DNA of 64,000 nucleotides, from assembly GCF_040807025.1 (NCBI RefSeq), contig NC_090954.1:1622001-1686000 (forward strand), given 5' to 3'. This document shows positions 24,261 to 35,253 of this stretch, piece by piece. The notes under the pieces are model-generated. The model made no database searches. It saw only the letters and a list, made by a program, of their open reading frames with translations, and was not told the origin of the DNA. The DNA is from Struthio camelus (taxonomy: Eukaryota > Chordata > Aves > Struthioniformes > Struthionidae). The translations under genes were made by a program, and so were the position numbers. Every line of letters begins with the position of its first letter. Position 1 is the first letter of the stretch.

Positions 24261-27200
24261 CTGCGTTCCTGCGAGCTGCTGTGTCTGGCTGGTGTCGGAA
24301 GTACGGGGCGAGGGTCTCTGCTGGTGCAAATCTCATCGAACTTTGCTATATGTTCCATGAAACGGTGCCCGCGTAGGTGAGCGTGTGCAGGCAGGTGTGC
24401 CGTGGTTTCCACGTCCTCTGAGAGAACTTAAAGTAAAAAAGAAAAAACCAAACAGAACAGATGCTTAGACTGAAGCAAAGCACAGATGTGTGATCCATTG
24501 TAAACCACAAGCTGCAAACCAAGATATTCATATTACATCACCCAACCTCCTCCAGTGTCACATGTTTTGGGGAAAAAAAGATGAGCTGAAGGTTGCTGGT
24601 TTCAGGCTATTTTTGACCAAAAAGTGGGAGAGATACTATTCCTTAAAATATTTTATCTGAAACTGGTTTTGACACCAGTTGTCTTTTGGTTTTTGGTTTG
24701 ACACTGGCTGTCTTTTTGTTTCCCTGAAGTGTTTAGGACCCACTTGGAAGGCAGATCTCAGTACTGCAGGCAATGTGTGGGCGCTCAGGTGTGCATCTTG
24801 CCACCTGTTTCAAAGGGCTTTGCATTACCATGGTATTTAGGTTATCTTTAACCTTACTTTATTTTTAAATATTCAGGTAACATATTGTCTTTTTATTTGT
24901 CATCTGAGGTTAATTCTTCTTTTTGTCACTGCAATTTCAGCACTGATTTCTGTGATGACAGACTGATGCTGAGTATAATCTTAATAAGCCAAGATCTTTT
25001 ATGTCGTTAGTTTTGTACTAGGTCTCCTGAATAACATGACAGAGGAAGCCTGTTTTAGAACTGAAGTCCTTTAAATGCTATAATCTTGTAAAAACCAGAG
25101 CACAATAACACAAGGAGTAAGTAACATGGAACACAAAGTACAAAGGTGATTGTATGTGAATATTTTTTCCGTAAATACCTAGAAGATCAACATTTTGCAT
25201 CAAATTTGTTTGCTCTGCATTTTTTTCTTCTTTTGGGAAAAAAAACACTTTAATTTTCATTTCCCATGTCTTTACTTAACTCCCTACTAGTTCTTCCATT
25301 TCAGGTTTGTTACTTAAGAAAAGATTTAAAAATTCTTTCTTCGTATCCAGCGTCTACTGCAATTTATAGAATTCTTCCCATGGACTCCTATCTTTGGATC
25401 AGACTCGAAATTAGTACCCGTCTGCTGCACTAAATGTGTCATACTTTGGAATTTTGTTTTCAATTTAAGGAGGTGGCATATCTCTTGCCAGTAAAGAAAG
25501 ATGTTTTAAAAGGTATAGGACGTTTCATAAAATAGATTTTTAATGGTTATATTTCCCCCTCATGTATACCCCATATAATCGTATGTTTTACTCATGAGTC
25601 TGAACTTAAAACTTGCACAATGTCAAATCCTGAATTCCTTTGTATGAGGAAATGCAGTTGCATATACTTCTCTTTTATTGTTGAGAAGCTCTAAATTTTA
25701 AAACTTGATTTGAAATCACTAACATGGGAAGGTATGACTTGCCTTAAAACAAAACAAGTCTACTGTGTTCTGTACTCCTGAAATTTCTCTCTCATGTGAG
25801 AATTACACTGTAGCACATATGTGCTAATATTTATTCACGTTTCCAGCGGGTCAGCGCCGTGGCTGCTTTGGAATTGTATTTTATTTTGCCCCTTAGTACC
25901 ACTATTACTACTAAAGTATTCCAGGTTCTTCCACAGGAGCAAATGAGTGAAAATCAAATCCCACATTTATTATTTGCACTTGATTAGAAGTCGGCAGTAG
26001 TTGGACCTCTCTCAGAAAGCAGTACGCAAGCTCAGGCCTTCATCCTGCAGTGAGCTTTACCTGGCCAGACAGTGCTACCTGGAGGAAACTAGCTCAGCCA
26101 AGAAGGCTTCACAGAGGCACAGGGAATTCCCACGCTGGTTTTCCTGCCACGCACCAAAGCCCCCGTGCGGACGTTGCAGAGCGAGGAACTGACTGCCCTG
26201 CGCCCTCGGGCCGTAGCAAGGCAACGTTCAGGTCCCTGGGCTCCCAGCTGCTCCTTGGGTGGTGTTTTTGCTCTCCAGGATTAGGAGCGTGCAGAGGGTG
26301 TGCAGACCTCTGCGCGCAGAGCCCACGCTCTCCTCTTGGCCGTATGGCGGAGCAGTTGGCTGTTAGCAGTATACAGACGGGTGTCGTTCCGTAGCAAAAA
26401 GAGCCTGTGCAGCTTCTCTATCCAGGGGATGTGACCATCAGTAATGCCACATATCCTAGACTCCATCCGAATCTCCATGTTACTCACTGCTGATTTTATT
26501 AGGCACTGTATTGCAGGAAAAAATATTGGTGAAATCAAAGGGTCTTTTCTTGCAGGCATCCTGTAATTAGCCAAAGTTTTCTTCTCTTCATAGAGAGGTC
26601 TTGATGCATAAACCAAAAGTTTCCTCTTCCTTGCATGTTGTTGCCAGATGTTTCTGCAAAACTTAAAAACAACAGTTATTTGTGTGCACTTGCATATGAC
26701 TTCACCCCTAATGATTGTCTCAAAGTACTCCTCCTCCTAAATTAATTCAATTAGTTCTCCTCCAATTTGTGAACAGTGCATTTCTATTGCCTATTTGTCA
26801 CAGCATTTTAGTATTTCAGCCATTTGTTACTGATCTATATCCTCGCATTCGGAAAGGCTCAATACAACCTTAACCTTTTCTGAGTAATTTCCAGTTGCAG
26901 CTGAGTTTTGTTTTTTTTTTTTTTTTACACAAAACAGCTGCAAAAGAAACCAGTCCTGAATGTTATGTCAGTACAAACCCAGAAACTAGTGGATTCACCA
27001 CTCAAAATTGTTCTAATGCCTGCAATAAACAGATTGCCAAATTCTCTGCTGATGGAGCTAGAACCAGTTGATATGAAGTCACGCCAGCCAGAGATTTAAC
27101 CCCATGTGGTGTTTTATCAATTGGATACAAGCTTCGGTTTTTTTTCTGTGTAAATTTATGATGACGTTTGGAGGTGTGTTGTATTTTGCCATGAGTTCTA

Positions 27201-30200
27201 TTCCATGGTATTGTTATACATAAAGTTTTACTCTGTACTCCTTTGTCTTGCTAATGACTTCTTTTGCGATTTTGCTCTATTCAGGCATGAGCCCGAGAAG
27301 GGCCAACAGACTTCACCTTCCATGGTTAACATTTTGTGTTTCTCAGAGTTGAATGTTTAATACCTTTATTGCAACGGGCAACAGGCATGCAGTCTTTCAC
27401 CGTTCGCTCTTCTTAACTAGCAGGTTAATATGCTTACTAGCCTCAACCTAACCACAGCTACTATAAGCTAACGCACGCTTGGAGAAGCTGGCTGAGGTCA
27501 GCGCCATAAGACATCTCCCTTAAAGCCAGTGCACTCATGGCAAGTGGAAGATGATTGTGGTCTATGAAAAGACATGCCAAACCCTGATTTGGGGAGAAGG
27601 AAGGAAAAGGCTTGAGGACGCCAGTAGGGACTTCTCTGTTCTCTAAGTGCTTGATGGAGAAGATTGTGGGAGAGAAGAGAAAGAGAATAAAGGGATTTAA
27701 GACGAAGCAGATCAATACATGTAAATAGGAAGGAGGATGGGAGGAGAACTACAATGGTTCACGCAGAAGTGAAGGACCTGATGGGAAATTAAAGTATAAA
27801 ATATATCAGTGGAGCAGAAGGGGAGAAGGACTAGCATAGCAAATAAAGACAGGGAAGGCATAAAGTATAAAACATACAAAGAGTTATTAGCCTGAGGAGG
27901 ATCCAGGAGGATCACCCTCCGTGACTGGAAACGTCAGCCTCAACTATGATCTACTAAAGTTAATAGCAAATGCATGCTTTGATTGAGTTTGGACCCAGTA
28001 GTCCGTTCAGACAAATAAATTTGCGGTCATGGGGATGCTGCTCATTACATACTCTTAAGGAAACTTGCTCCTCTGCCTGTAGAAAAAAGCAGCTGGGAAT
28101 GGTTGTTTTCTACTCTGGCTTAGCTGGAAAACTGTTGACAGGCTGAATGGCTGATGTCTATTCAAGAACTGTACAAAATTACTTAAAAGCTGATAGGAAC
28201 TAAAACAGACCTCCTTATAAGACAACCAAGATCCCAAAAGATGAGTGTTTGTGTGGAGAGCGTTAGGTACCAGGTGTGTCACTGCCTTTTTGTAGAGAGA
28301 CAGTAGATTACAAAGAGAGGAGGAGCTCTCCCTGTAAAACCATAGCTTTTCACTACCTGTCCTGGATATGCCGTTACAAAAGTAACATTTTGTAGGAAAA
28401 GGCATGCTTCCCTTATTTTTGGAAGTACTTCCAAGTAAGCTTAAGGAGCTAATGGTTGGTTATTTTTAGACTTTATATAGTATTTATTCCAAAAGTCCAA
28501 ATTAATTGTTCTGTATAATTCTGAATAATCATCTTCCTGGTATCTCTGCGAGTATTTCTTTCCTGAGATTTTGTTCCATTAACATGACTTTTGCCCACTG
28601 CTGCTACTACATCCTTGGTTTAACTAAATCCTTTCCATTCCCCTTTGTGTTTGGTACACAGCTCTTGTTCCTCTGCATCTATTTTTTCCTTATCTTTATT
28701 AATTGCTTCAGAGATCAAAGACATCATTTGTGGTCCATTTGAGCACTTTAACTGAAATACTGGTAAATCAATCACTTGGTTGTGAACTTCTCTGTCCTAC
28801 CAAGATAAAATAGATCTAGTCAGTTGAACTTAATTTCCATTAATTGCTAGCCACCTTTGTATACACTAATTTCTTGAAGGTTATAGAGAAAGTTGTTGCT
28901 ATTCTAGTCCATGAGCACATCAGTAAATGGTTTATCTGGAAAAACTTCAATCATTTTTTTTTAGTCTGCTTCTAGCACTAAGAATGATTTAGTTCAGATC
29001 CTCAGTGGCCTAGATGTTTGCCAGCAGGGACAGTTCTACTCTTATTGGGCCTATCAACAGTTTGTAATCAAAGAAAATCCTCAGTATTTTAAACTTACTC
29101 GTGTATGATCAGTTTACAGTTGTTATTTTCTTGAGTCCAGAATGTTCTTTTTTCTCTTAGTGTGACTCCGGACTGTTTTCATACCTATAGCTTCCTGTGG
29201 ATGACATTATGTGTGTTTATTTCAAAGACATACGTGGCACAAGCTGCTTATCTTAAGGTTTTCAATGTTGTCTGTACTAACTCTTGGACAGACAGATTTA
29301 TCTTTTGCCTCTGGTAGTCAAGAAAGTACTCTTCAGTGCCTCAGATGTTTCTTTCTGCCATTTGGTTTGGCATGCTGTATATGAATCTAGAGTCAGTTCT
29401 CGATTTCCATGAATTGCCTGACCTCCTCTGTGTAAGTCATAATTATACTTTAATGATTTAATTACCATATCCAGTTTATATACAGTTTAACGGTGATATT
29501 TTGTGTTTGTTAAGGATGAGTCTTTATCTTTACAATACTTTACATTCCTATCCCACAATGTAACAGTTATTTATGTATTTTAATCTATTACTTTTCTGTA
29601 TCTTTTAATTACTTAGATATTATTACTATTATATACCTATTAATTTCTCATTGGCAATACAACGTGATAGCTGAAACCAAATTTCATTCTTTCTTCTGAT
29701 CCTGTTTTTTCACGGCATTTATTAGTTTTTCATCAAATTCAAATATATTAGCTTGCAGAAATAATTCTTCCTTCTATTGTCCAAATATATTTTATTATTT
29801 ATACAAAATATTAATATAATGCAACTTATAGAAGTTTTGATAGACAAAAAAATTCCTTTTAAGATTTCCATCAGTCAGGAGTCAAAACCGTAAAAGCTAT
29901 TATCCCAAAGACAACTTAATACATGTGTTGATAGTCTCAGTAGGACAGAGAAATCCTATGCTGGCCTGACACAGAGTAAGAGGAACCATATATTCTGAGG
30001 TTGCATTTACACTATAATTTTTCTTTATATTTTCCTCCAGGGAACTAATGAGGCTCATGTGGAAATAGTAAGGGCAATCGTGCTACTGCAGGAGCATTCT
30101 GCTCATGGATGAGGTGTGCCTTCTGACCAGCATCAAGATACCTTGATATATGAAGGCTGGGACGTGGATTAACATGGGATTTGGATGACACTATTTGTCA

Positions 30201-32639
30201 GAATGCTACACTCACTTCTAAAATCTAATAACAACATTATTCTATGTATTTTTAATGTGAACATAAAGTAAAACTGGTTGAACTCAAGAATTAAAAGCTC
30301 ACACTTAGTAATTAAAGTATCTTGCAGGTAGCTTATTTCCAAGAAAAACTGTAAATAGCTGTGTTTAAAAAAAATTACAGATTTTTAAGGAAGGGACAAA
30401 AATAATCATCAGTATAATGCAAGCCATAGACTTTCAGCCAGTCAAATTCATGAACTTCTAACCATTCAGTTGAATGAACTGGAACAAAAATCCTAAGTCT
30501 TTTAAAGCCTAACTTAACTCACCCATATGAATAAACTAGCAAAGCAGGGTTTAATCAAAGTTTGACGCTCATCATATAATACATTTTTATGTTGTTATGT
30601 GCAGGGTATCATGCTGCTATTTGAAATATTAGCCAAAATACACTGAGTTTTTAAATTACATTTATTTTGACAATGCTGGAGTACCGTAGGGAACTTCTGT
30701 TTGAAGGAAAACAAAGGGAGAAGGTATGTTCAGGTTATTCAGTCACATAGGATTACTCACATGAGGCAAGAAAGATTTATTCAAAGACAGGGGAGCAAGG
30801 CAACGCAGAGTTACTCCTCTGTCAGTCCTGTGCGCGGCTCTGCAGGCTTTGCACTCGTTCTGTGTCAATAGCGCTTGTAGCTACAAGACGTGAGAGTCAG
30901 CAATAGTCTTTTCCCAGCTTTATAGAATAGAAGCAGAAAATATCTGAGTTATTTCATCTGCTCAGTTAAATACAAATATTTAAAAGGGGACTAATTTAAA
31001 AGTCAGAATTCATGTGTATGGTAGCAACCTGAAGATGATGAACAAATCTAACTTCACATTTAAACAGCACTGTTGTGCCATAGAGTTTACCAACAAATTG
31101 TGAGCTTTACGAACAATGACCTTGCAGTAAATGCTCCTATGCTTAGCAACAAGTAATAAACATCCTTCACAAAAGAAAGATTATAAATCATTCTGCCCTG
31201 ATCAAATTCCCTTTCTGCATTCTGGTAACATTCTGGTTCACCTCAATACTCCTTTCATTTAAAATCTGTACGATGTTCTTTGCTCGCTGTTTTGCGCTGT
31301 TGTACATTTTCACTGTGTGATACTGGTGAATAAATTCTGTACAGCCATCTGAAATCTGATCTGTTTAGATAAAAGATGGTATCAAGATATGGAATTATTC
31401 ATTAGAGAAGGAATGTCCTACACAGCACCATGAAAAAACAGCTGTAATCAAGCATTTGAGTGTGTGTGTTTCTCAACAGATGTATTCCTCTAAATGTCTT
31501 AGAAATACACAGCTTTGGTATTCAAGTTCCTCAAACTACAGAAAGTTAGGAGTGAATGAACACACTGCGGTATTATAGCTCTTTTAAGCAGACTGATGTG
31601 CTTCCACATATACCCTATATTTGAGCTTTGCAGAGTTACTTCTAGGTATGAGGGGCCCCGGTGCAAGAGTATTTACAGAGCAGTAAATTGAAGTGAATTT
31701 TCTAGGTGTAGTCCCAGAAAAACGTTAGGAGTTTCATACATTGAGAGACATTTTTGCTTTTATTTAATACCAAGGTCCTGTACAACATTCCATTACCTGG
31801 TTAACGAAAAGTTTAGCACTTTTTTAGCACTTGTGAATAATCTGACTTTTGCTATTCTATTTCCCTTGTATGGGAAGAAGCGTTTCCCATTAGCTTGAAT
31901 GAACTAGTAAATTCATTGCATCATTCAAAAAGCATACAAAAAGTTTTTAAAATGCTTTTTCCGGTATGCCTTTCAAAAATCCGTGAGATTAAAAGAGATT
32001 GCAGAGGAATATCTAGATTTTTTAGAACCTTCTCTGTAATATGTGCAAAACAAATGAATATTAAGCTAATATTTCATACGTTTATTTTGCCTATTTAAAT
32101 GGAAATCAGTATTTTGCAAAAGCAAATGTGACATGGAGAAAACATTATTTAAAAAAACATTAAGGGCAGATTAAGGGTGCTTTAAAAACTGTGCTTTTAT
32201 TTATCCTTGTCCTTCCTTATGGAAAAATACCCAAGTCTGCATTCAAACATCTGGAAAGACAAAAACATATTTCATTACTGTAACTGGTGTTATGTAGAGT
32301 TATTTCAATAACTTGAATTCAGAAACCCTAATAACTATTTCTAGTAGTATCTGACACAGACTGCATGCCAACACAGTTCTAATGCGAGCATTATCTGGTC
32401 CTTATCTCCGAGTGCATTTAATTATCCCAAATCACATTGATCGACAGCTTCATAAACGGGCAATTACTGTTTCTCTTCCCCCCTCCCATCACCTAAATTT
32501 CTGTCAGTGCCAGGGAAAGCCCAAAATGAGAGGATCCCTCGCTCTGCGCCCAAAGGGCAGCCCGCTTCCTCTCCGCTTCTCCAAGGCAGGCGAATTTTCT
32601 ACTTTTACTGCCTTGCTTCTCTGATACTTTCGACTTTCC
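24261..32639. other. CpG-poor upstream flank between CR1 and promoter
   Basis: About 8 kb of AT-rich sequence with very few CpGs, in contrast to the sequence on either side. It includes a diverged local duplication (TTTGACAC-CAGTTGTCTTTT type) at 24.67-24.72 kb and the open segment at 26.94 kb. No gene recognised, and most of 27.7-32.3 kb shows nothing assignable. Confidence 0.65.
26938..27071 (+). other. Unrecognised open segment behind a strong acceptor-like site
   Basis: A 17-T run and ACACAAAACAG (AG at 26936-26937) precede a segment open in two frames. One reads ETSPECYVSTNPETSG, then SNACNKQIAKFSADGARTS and a TGA at 27069. After the stop the frame stays open for about 35 more codons. 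I recognise no protein family. It could be a decayed exon or retrocopy, or chance. Confidence 0.15.
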
Positions 32640-32659
32640 CGTCGCCGGTTTTCAGCAGG

Positions 32660-32670
32660 CCTCGGTAAGG
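32660..32670 (+). other. Alternative first-exon splice donor near island edge (CTCG|GTAAGG)
   Basis: GTAAGG with the intron starting at 32665 sits at the upstream edge of the CpG island, after CAGGCCTCG. It is a candidate donor of a more upstream first exon. Exonic bases -2/-1 (C, G) are only partly consensus. Confidence 0.25.
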
Positions 32671-33203
32671 GGACGAGGCGGGTGGCGTTACCGGCCTCCG
32701 CTCGGCCCCAGGGGCAGGCCGCTGGGAAGCCCGGCTCTCCTCTGCCCGCCGCCACGCTTGGCCTCTTCTCCTCCAGAGAGGGGTCGGGAGCGCGGGCCGC
32801 AGCGGGAGCGGGGGCCGCAGGCGGCCGGGCGAAGCCCACGTCGCACCTCAGCGCGGCCTCGGCTTCTTTCTAGCATCTCCGCTGTGGAAGCGACCCACCC
32901 TCACGCTTTTCTCCTACGAAGGGGGACAGAAAAGAGAGAGGCGTAACCAGAGTTTATCCTCCTGATGCTTTTGCAGCCTAAACCCAACTTTAGACCCGTT
33001 TAACACCCCCCTCGCTCCCCTCTCTCCCCCCACCCCTTCCTCTGTAGAAGTCTCAGTCCGCTGACCTCGCCGTGGGGCGCTCCCGCCCGCCGCGGGGGCG
33101 AGGGACCGACGCTTCCCCCCGCCCCTGCCCGCGCCGAGCCCTCTCGGCTCTGCCCCTCGAAGGTGCCTTTCCAGCGGCGCCTTTTCGCGCCCCGCGGCCG
33201 GGC

Positions 33204-33215
33204 GGTTACCTGAGG
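33204..33215 (-). other. Antisense splice donor (CCTCAG|GTAACC) in the NR3C1 CpG island
   Basis: Read on the minus strand, CCTCAG is followed by GTAACC, with the intron starting at 33209. CAG|GTAA is a strong donor. It lies in the upstream half of the island and faces away from NR3C1, as expected for a divergent non-coding transcript from a bidirectional CpG promoter. No transcript can be shown from sequence alone. Confidence 0.35.
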
Positions 33216-33734
33216 CGCCGCCTTCCCGCCGCGCCGCTCCTGAGGCGGCCCCGGGAGGGGGGGGGGGAGGCACCTGCCGCGCCATCGCCCCCGCGGCCCG
33301 ACGCCCCCGGCACGGCGGCGCAGGGGGACGGGGGCGGTGGCGGCGGGCGGCCGCTTCGCCGCCGCCCCGCTCCCGCCGCGGTAGGAAGTTGAGGAAGCGA
33401 AGGGGGAAAGAAGCGGGGCGGCTTGGTGGCTTCCTCGGCCGGATCACGCCGGGCTCCCGCCCGCCCGGTGCCGCGCCGGCAGCCCGGGCCCGACCGCCAC
33501 CCCGCGCCGCCGGCTCCCTCCGCCGCCCCCCTTCAGCGGCGCGGCGGCGGCCGAGCAGCCTGCGGGGAAGGAGGAGCGGCGGCGGGCGGCCCCCTCCGTC
33601 CCTCCCTGGCCCCGGGCGCAGCCTGCAGTTGCCCGCCGCAGCCAACAGGTTGCACCGTTCCCCCTCGCTTGGGCCCGGCGTCGGCGGCCGCTGCCCCGCG
33701 GTGCCGCGCGAGGGGCGGCGAGCGCCGGCGGGCT

Positions 33735-33752
33735 GGGCCGGGCCGGGCCGGG
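33735..33752 (+). repeat. (GGGCC)n G-quadruplex motif
   Basis: Four GGG runs (33735, 33740, 33745, 33750) separated by CC: a canonical G-quadruplex pattern with 2-nt loops on the NR3C1 sense strand, about 570 bp before the candidate first-exon donor. Confidence 0.7.
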
Positions 33753-33852
33753 CTAGGCGGTGCGGCGCGGCGCGGCCCGGCGCGGAGCGGAGCGCTGCTG
33801 CCGCCCCTGTTATGTGTCGACTGTCTCCACTCCCTCTCCACGTCGGGGAGGC

Positions 33853-33892
33853 GGGAGGGAGGGAGGGAGGGAGGGAGGAGGGGGGGGGAGGA
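33853..33892 (+). repeat. (GGGA)6 plus G-run purine tract
   Basis: Six perfect GGGA units (33853-33876) run into GGAG and a nine-G run. This is a strong G-quadruplex candidate with 1-nt loops, just before the YY1-like motif. Confidence 0.8.
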
Positions 33893-33910
33893 GGCCGCCG
33901 CCGCTGTCCT

Positions 33911-33918
33911 CCATTTTG
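33911..33918 (+). promoter_or_regulatory. YY1-like motif CCATTTTG
   Basis: CCATnTT is the core of YY1 sites, and YY1 sites have been described in the mammalian NR3C1 promoter. Here the motif is an AT-containing island within nearly pure GC, 15 nt after the GGGA tract and its purine-rich continuation. It may also be a transcription-start-proximal element. Confidence 0.4.
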
Positions 33919-34040
33919 TGGCTGGGGCAGAGTATCGCCGAGCGCCGCGCGCGTCGCTGCCTGCCTGAGAGAAGGGGTGGGGAGGCGGCAGCAGGGGGCA
34001 AAGTCTGCGGGGGCAATTAGCGCTAATTAAAGCAGGGGGA

Positions 34041-34049
34041 GGGGCGGGG
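34041..34049 (+). promoter_or_regulatory. GC box (Sp1/KLF-type), GGGGCGGGG
   Basis: A perfect GC-box core between the AT-containing cgctaattaa stretch and the purine tract. GC boxes are common in TATA-less CpG promoters including NR3C1. Occupancy is not testable here. Confidence 0.5.
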
Positions 34050-34070
34050 ATCAGGGCAGGGGCTCGGGCC

Positions 34071-34152
34071 GGAGGGGGGGGGGGGACGGAGGAGGAGAAA
34101 GAAGAAGAAGGAGGAGGACAAAAAAAAAAAAAAAAAAGAAGGGGGGAGGAAG
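34071..34152 (+). repeat. 82-nt polypurine tract (G12, GAA/GGA repeats, A18, G-rich end)
   Basis: Only two pyrimidines (C at 34087 and 34119) interrupt 82 purines. The tract includes a 12-G run, (GAA)n/(GGA)n repeats and an 18-A run at 34120-34137. Polypurine-polypyrimidine mirror-like tracts can form triplex (H-DNA). The GAA/GGA units also resemble purine-rich exonic splicing enhancers if this is part of the first exon. Confidence 0.8.
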
Positions 34153-34271
34153 CGGGCGATCGCTGCCTCCCCAACTCCAACGCCGCCGACTTCCTCCCCG
34201 CCGCTCGCCTGCCCCTTTCCACCCTTCCTGCCGCCCGCCAACTTGTTTATTCCGCCCGCCGCGGGGGCGCG

Positions 34272-34289
34272 ATGGCCGTCGGCGGCTGA
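34272..34289 (+). other. Five-codon uORF (M-A-V-G-G-stop) in the candidate first exon
   Basis: ATG GCC GTC GGC GGC TGA, with G at -3 and G at +4, a strong initiation context. It ends 29 nt before the donor at 34319, so it would be present in any mRNA using that donor and starting upstream. A repressive or reinitiation role is inferred only. Confidence 0.45.
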
Positions 34290-34425
34290 AGGAGCCCCAG
34301 CGCCCCCCCCCGGACGAGGTAAGGGGCCGCGGGGCGGGCGCGGCGGCGGCGCCCCCTCAGGAATGCCCCGAGCGCGGGGAGCGGGGCGGGGGGGCCGCGC
34401 GGGCCCGCTCGATCCGCTGCCGCCA

Positions 34426-34455
34426 CGGGACGGGACGGGACGGGACGGGACGGGG
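34426..34455 (+). repeat. (CGGGA)5 pentanucleotide repeat
   Basis: Five perfect CGGGA units followed by CGGGG. It gives six GGG runs with 2-nt loops, so it is a canonical G-quadruplex motif on the sense strand. It lies between the donors at 34319 and 34510, so it is intronic in one splice form and exonic in the other. Confidence 0.85.
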
Positions 34456-34504
34456 GAGCCGCGGCGCTGCCGCCCGCCAGCCGCCAGCCGAGCCCCGCCG
34501 CGGC

Positions 34505-34515
34505 TGGAGGTAGGT
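34505..34515 (+). other. Alternative first-exon splice donor (TGGAG|GTAGGT)
   Basis: A second good donor, GT at 34510-34511, lies 191 nt after the one at 34319 in the same CpG island. If used it would define a longer or separate first exon, carrying the CGGGA repeat. NR3C1 is known for several closely spaced alternative first exons, so this is plausible but unproven. Confidence 0.35.
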
Positions 34516-34654
34516 TTCCACGCGGCGGCGGGAGGCGGCGGCGCCCCCTCCCCGCCTCCTCCGCGCTCGGCTCTTCCTCGCCGCTTTGGCAGCCTGCCGC
34601 TCGCCGCCGCTCGGTAGTTTCTCCGGAGAAGTCAGCGTGGATGTTTGCTTGGGG

Positions 34655-34677
34655 TTTTTTTTTTTTGGGGGGGGGGG
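34655..34677 (+). repeat. T12-G11 composite homopolymer
   Basis: A run of 12 T joins directly to a run of 11 G, followed by a T17 run at 34703-34719 and another G6. The same T-run/G-run arrangement recurs at 13474-13489 and 54111-54139. Confidence 0.8.
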
Positions 34678-35240
34678 CCTGGGTGGGTTGTTTGTTTGCT
34701 TGTTTTTTTTTTTTTTTTTGGCGGGGGGAGAAGTGAGGAAAAAGGGGGCGAAGAAAGAGGAGGGGGAGCCGCGAGGCTGGAGCGGAGCCTCGCAGCGATG
34801 GGCCGGTCCTATTTTGCAGAAGTGGGTGTGCCAGGGAGACAGCTCAACAGGTCTCGACACATTTCTCTGAAAACTCTACTTTACCGAGGAGAATTTGTTG
34901 TAATCCAGCGATTTTTAAGTAGTTGCAGCTCTTTTTTTTTTTTATTTTTAACCCCCTCCCCTTCTCCCCCGCTCCGTGGGCTCCGGCAGCCCGCTGCCGC
35001 GGCCGAGGGGCCGTTGTCAGACCGAGCAACTTGGTTTTTCTTCCCTTTCACGCAAAAAAAACCCCAAAAAAACCCGAACCGGGTGTCGTTCTCTGCAGTC
35101 TGTGTTGTCGCGGCCGCCTGGGACGGCCGAGGGGCGCTGGGAAGCGGGGACGTCGCCGGCTGCCGCGTTTCCACTTCGCGGCCGGTGTTGTGGTTTGGGC
35201 TGGGGGCGGCTGTCGGGGCAGCGGCGGCCGTTTAGGAGAT

Positions 35241-35253
35241 CCCCCCCCCCCCC
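35241..35253 (+). repeat. C13 homopolymer at the 3' edge of the CpG island
   Basis: Thirteen C residues in intron 1 within pyrimidine-rich sequence. Its exact length may be uncertain in the assembly. Confidence 0.8.

Larger units (their letters stand above)
33900..34318 (+). other. NR3C1: Candidate untranslated first exon of NR3C1 (3' end at 34318; start uncertain)
   Basis: The CpG-island sequence leads into GACGAG|GTAAGG, a near-consensus donor with the intron starting at 34319. It is the best donor in the densest part of the island. By position this resembles the mammalian exon 1C class, but I cannot prove orthology from memory. The left edge is arbitrary. The region includes a polypurine tract (34071-34152) and a short uORF (34272-34289). 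Splicing to 36555 would give a 5' UTR with no other obstacle to the exon 2 ATG than the two mini-uORFs near it. Confidence 0.5.

Noticed and set aside
32914..33645. 243-codon minus-strand open frame in the CpG island, rich in R, G, P and A
   Set aside because: Several equally long frames exist on both strands here (for example 33389-34030 and 33533-34222). GC-rich sequence has few stop codons, and there is no domain or recognisable homology.
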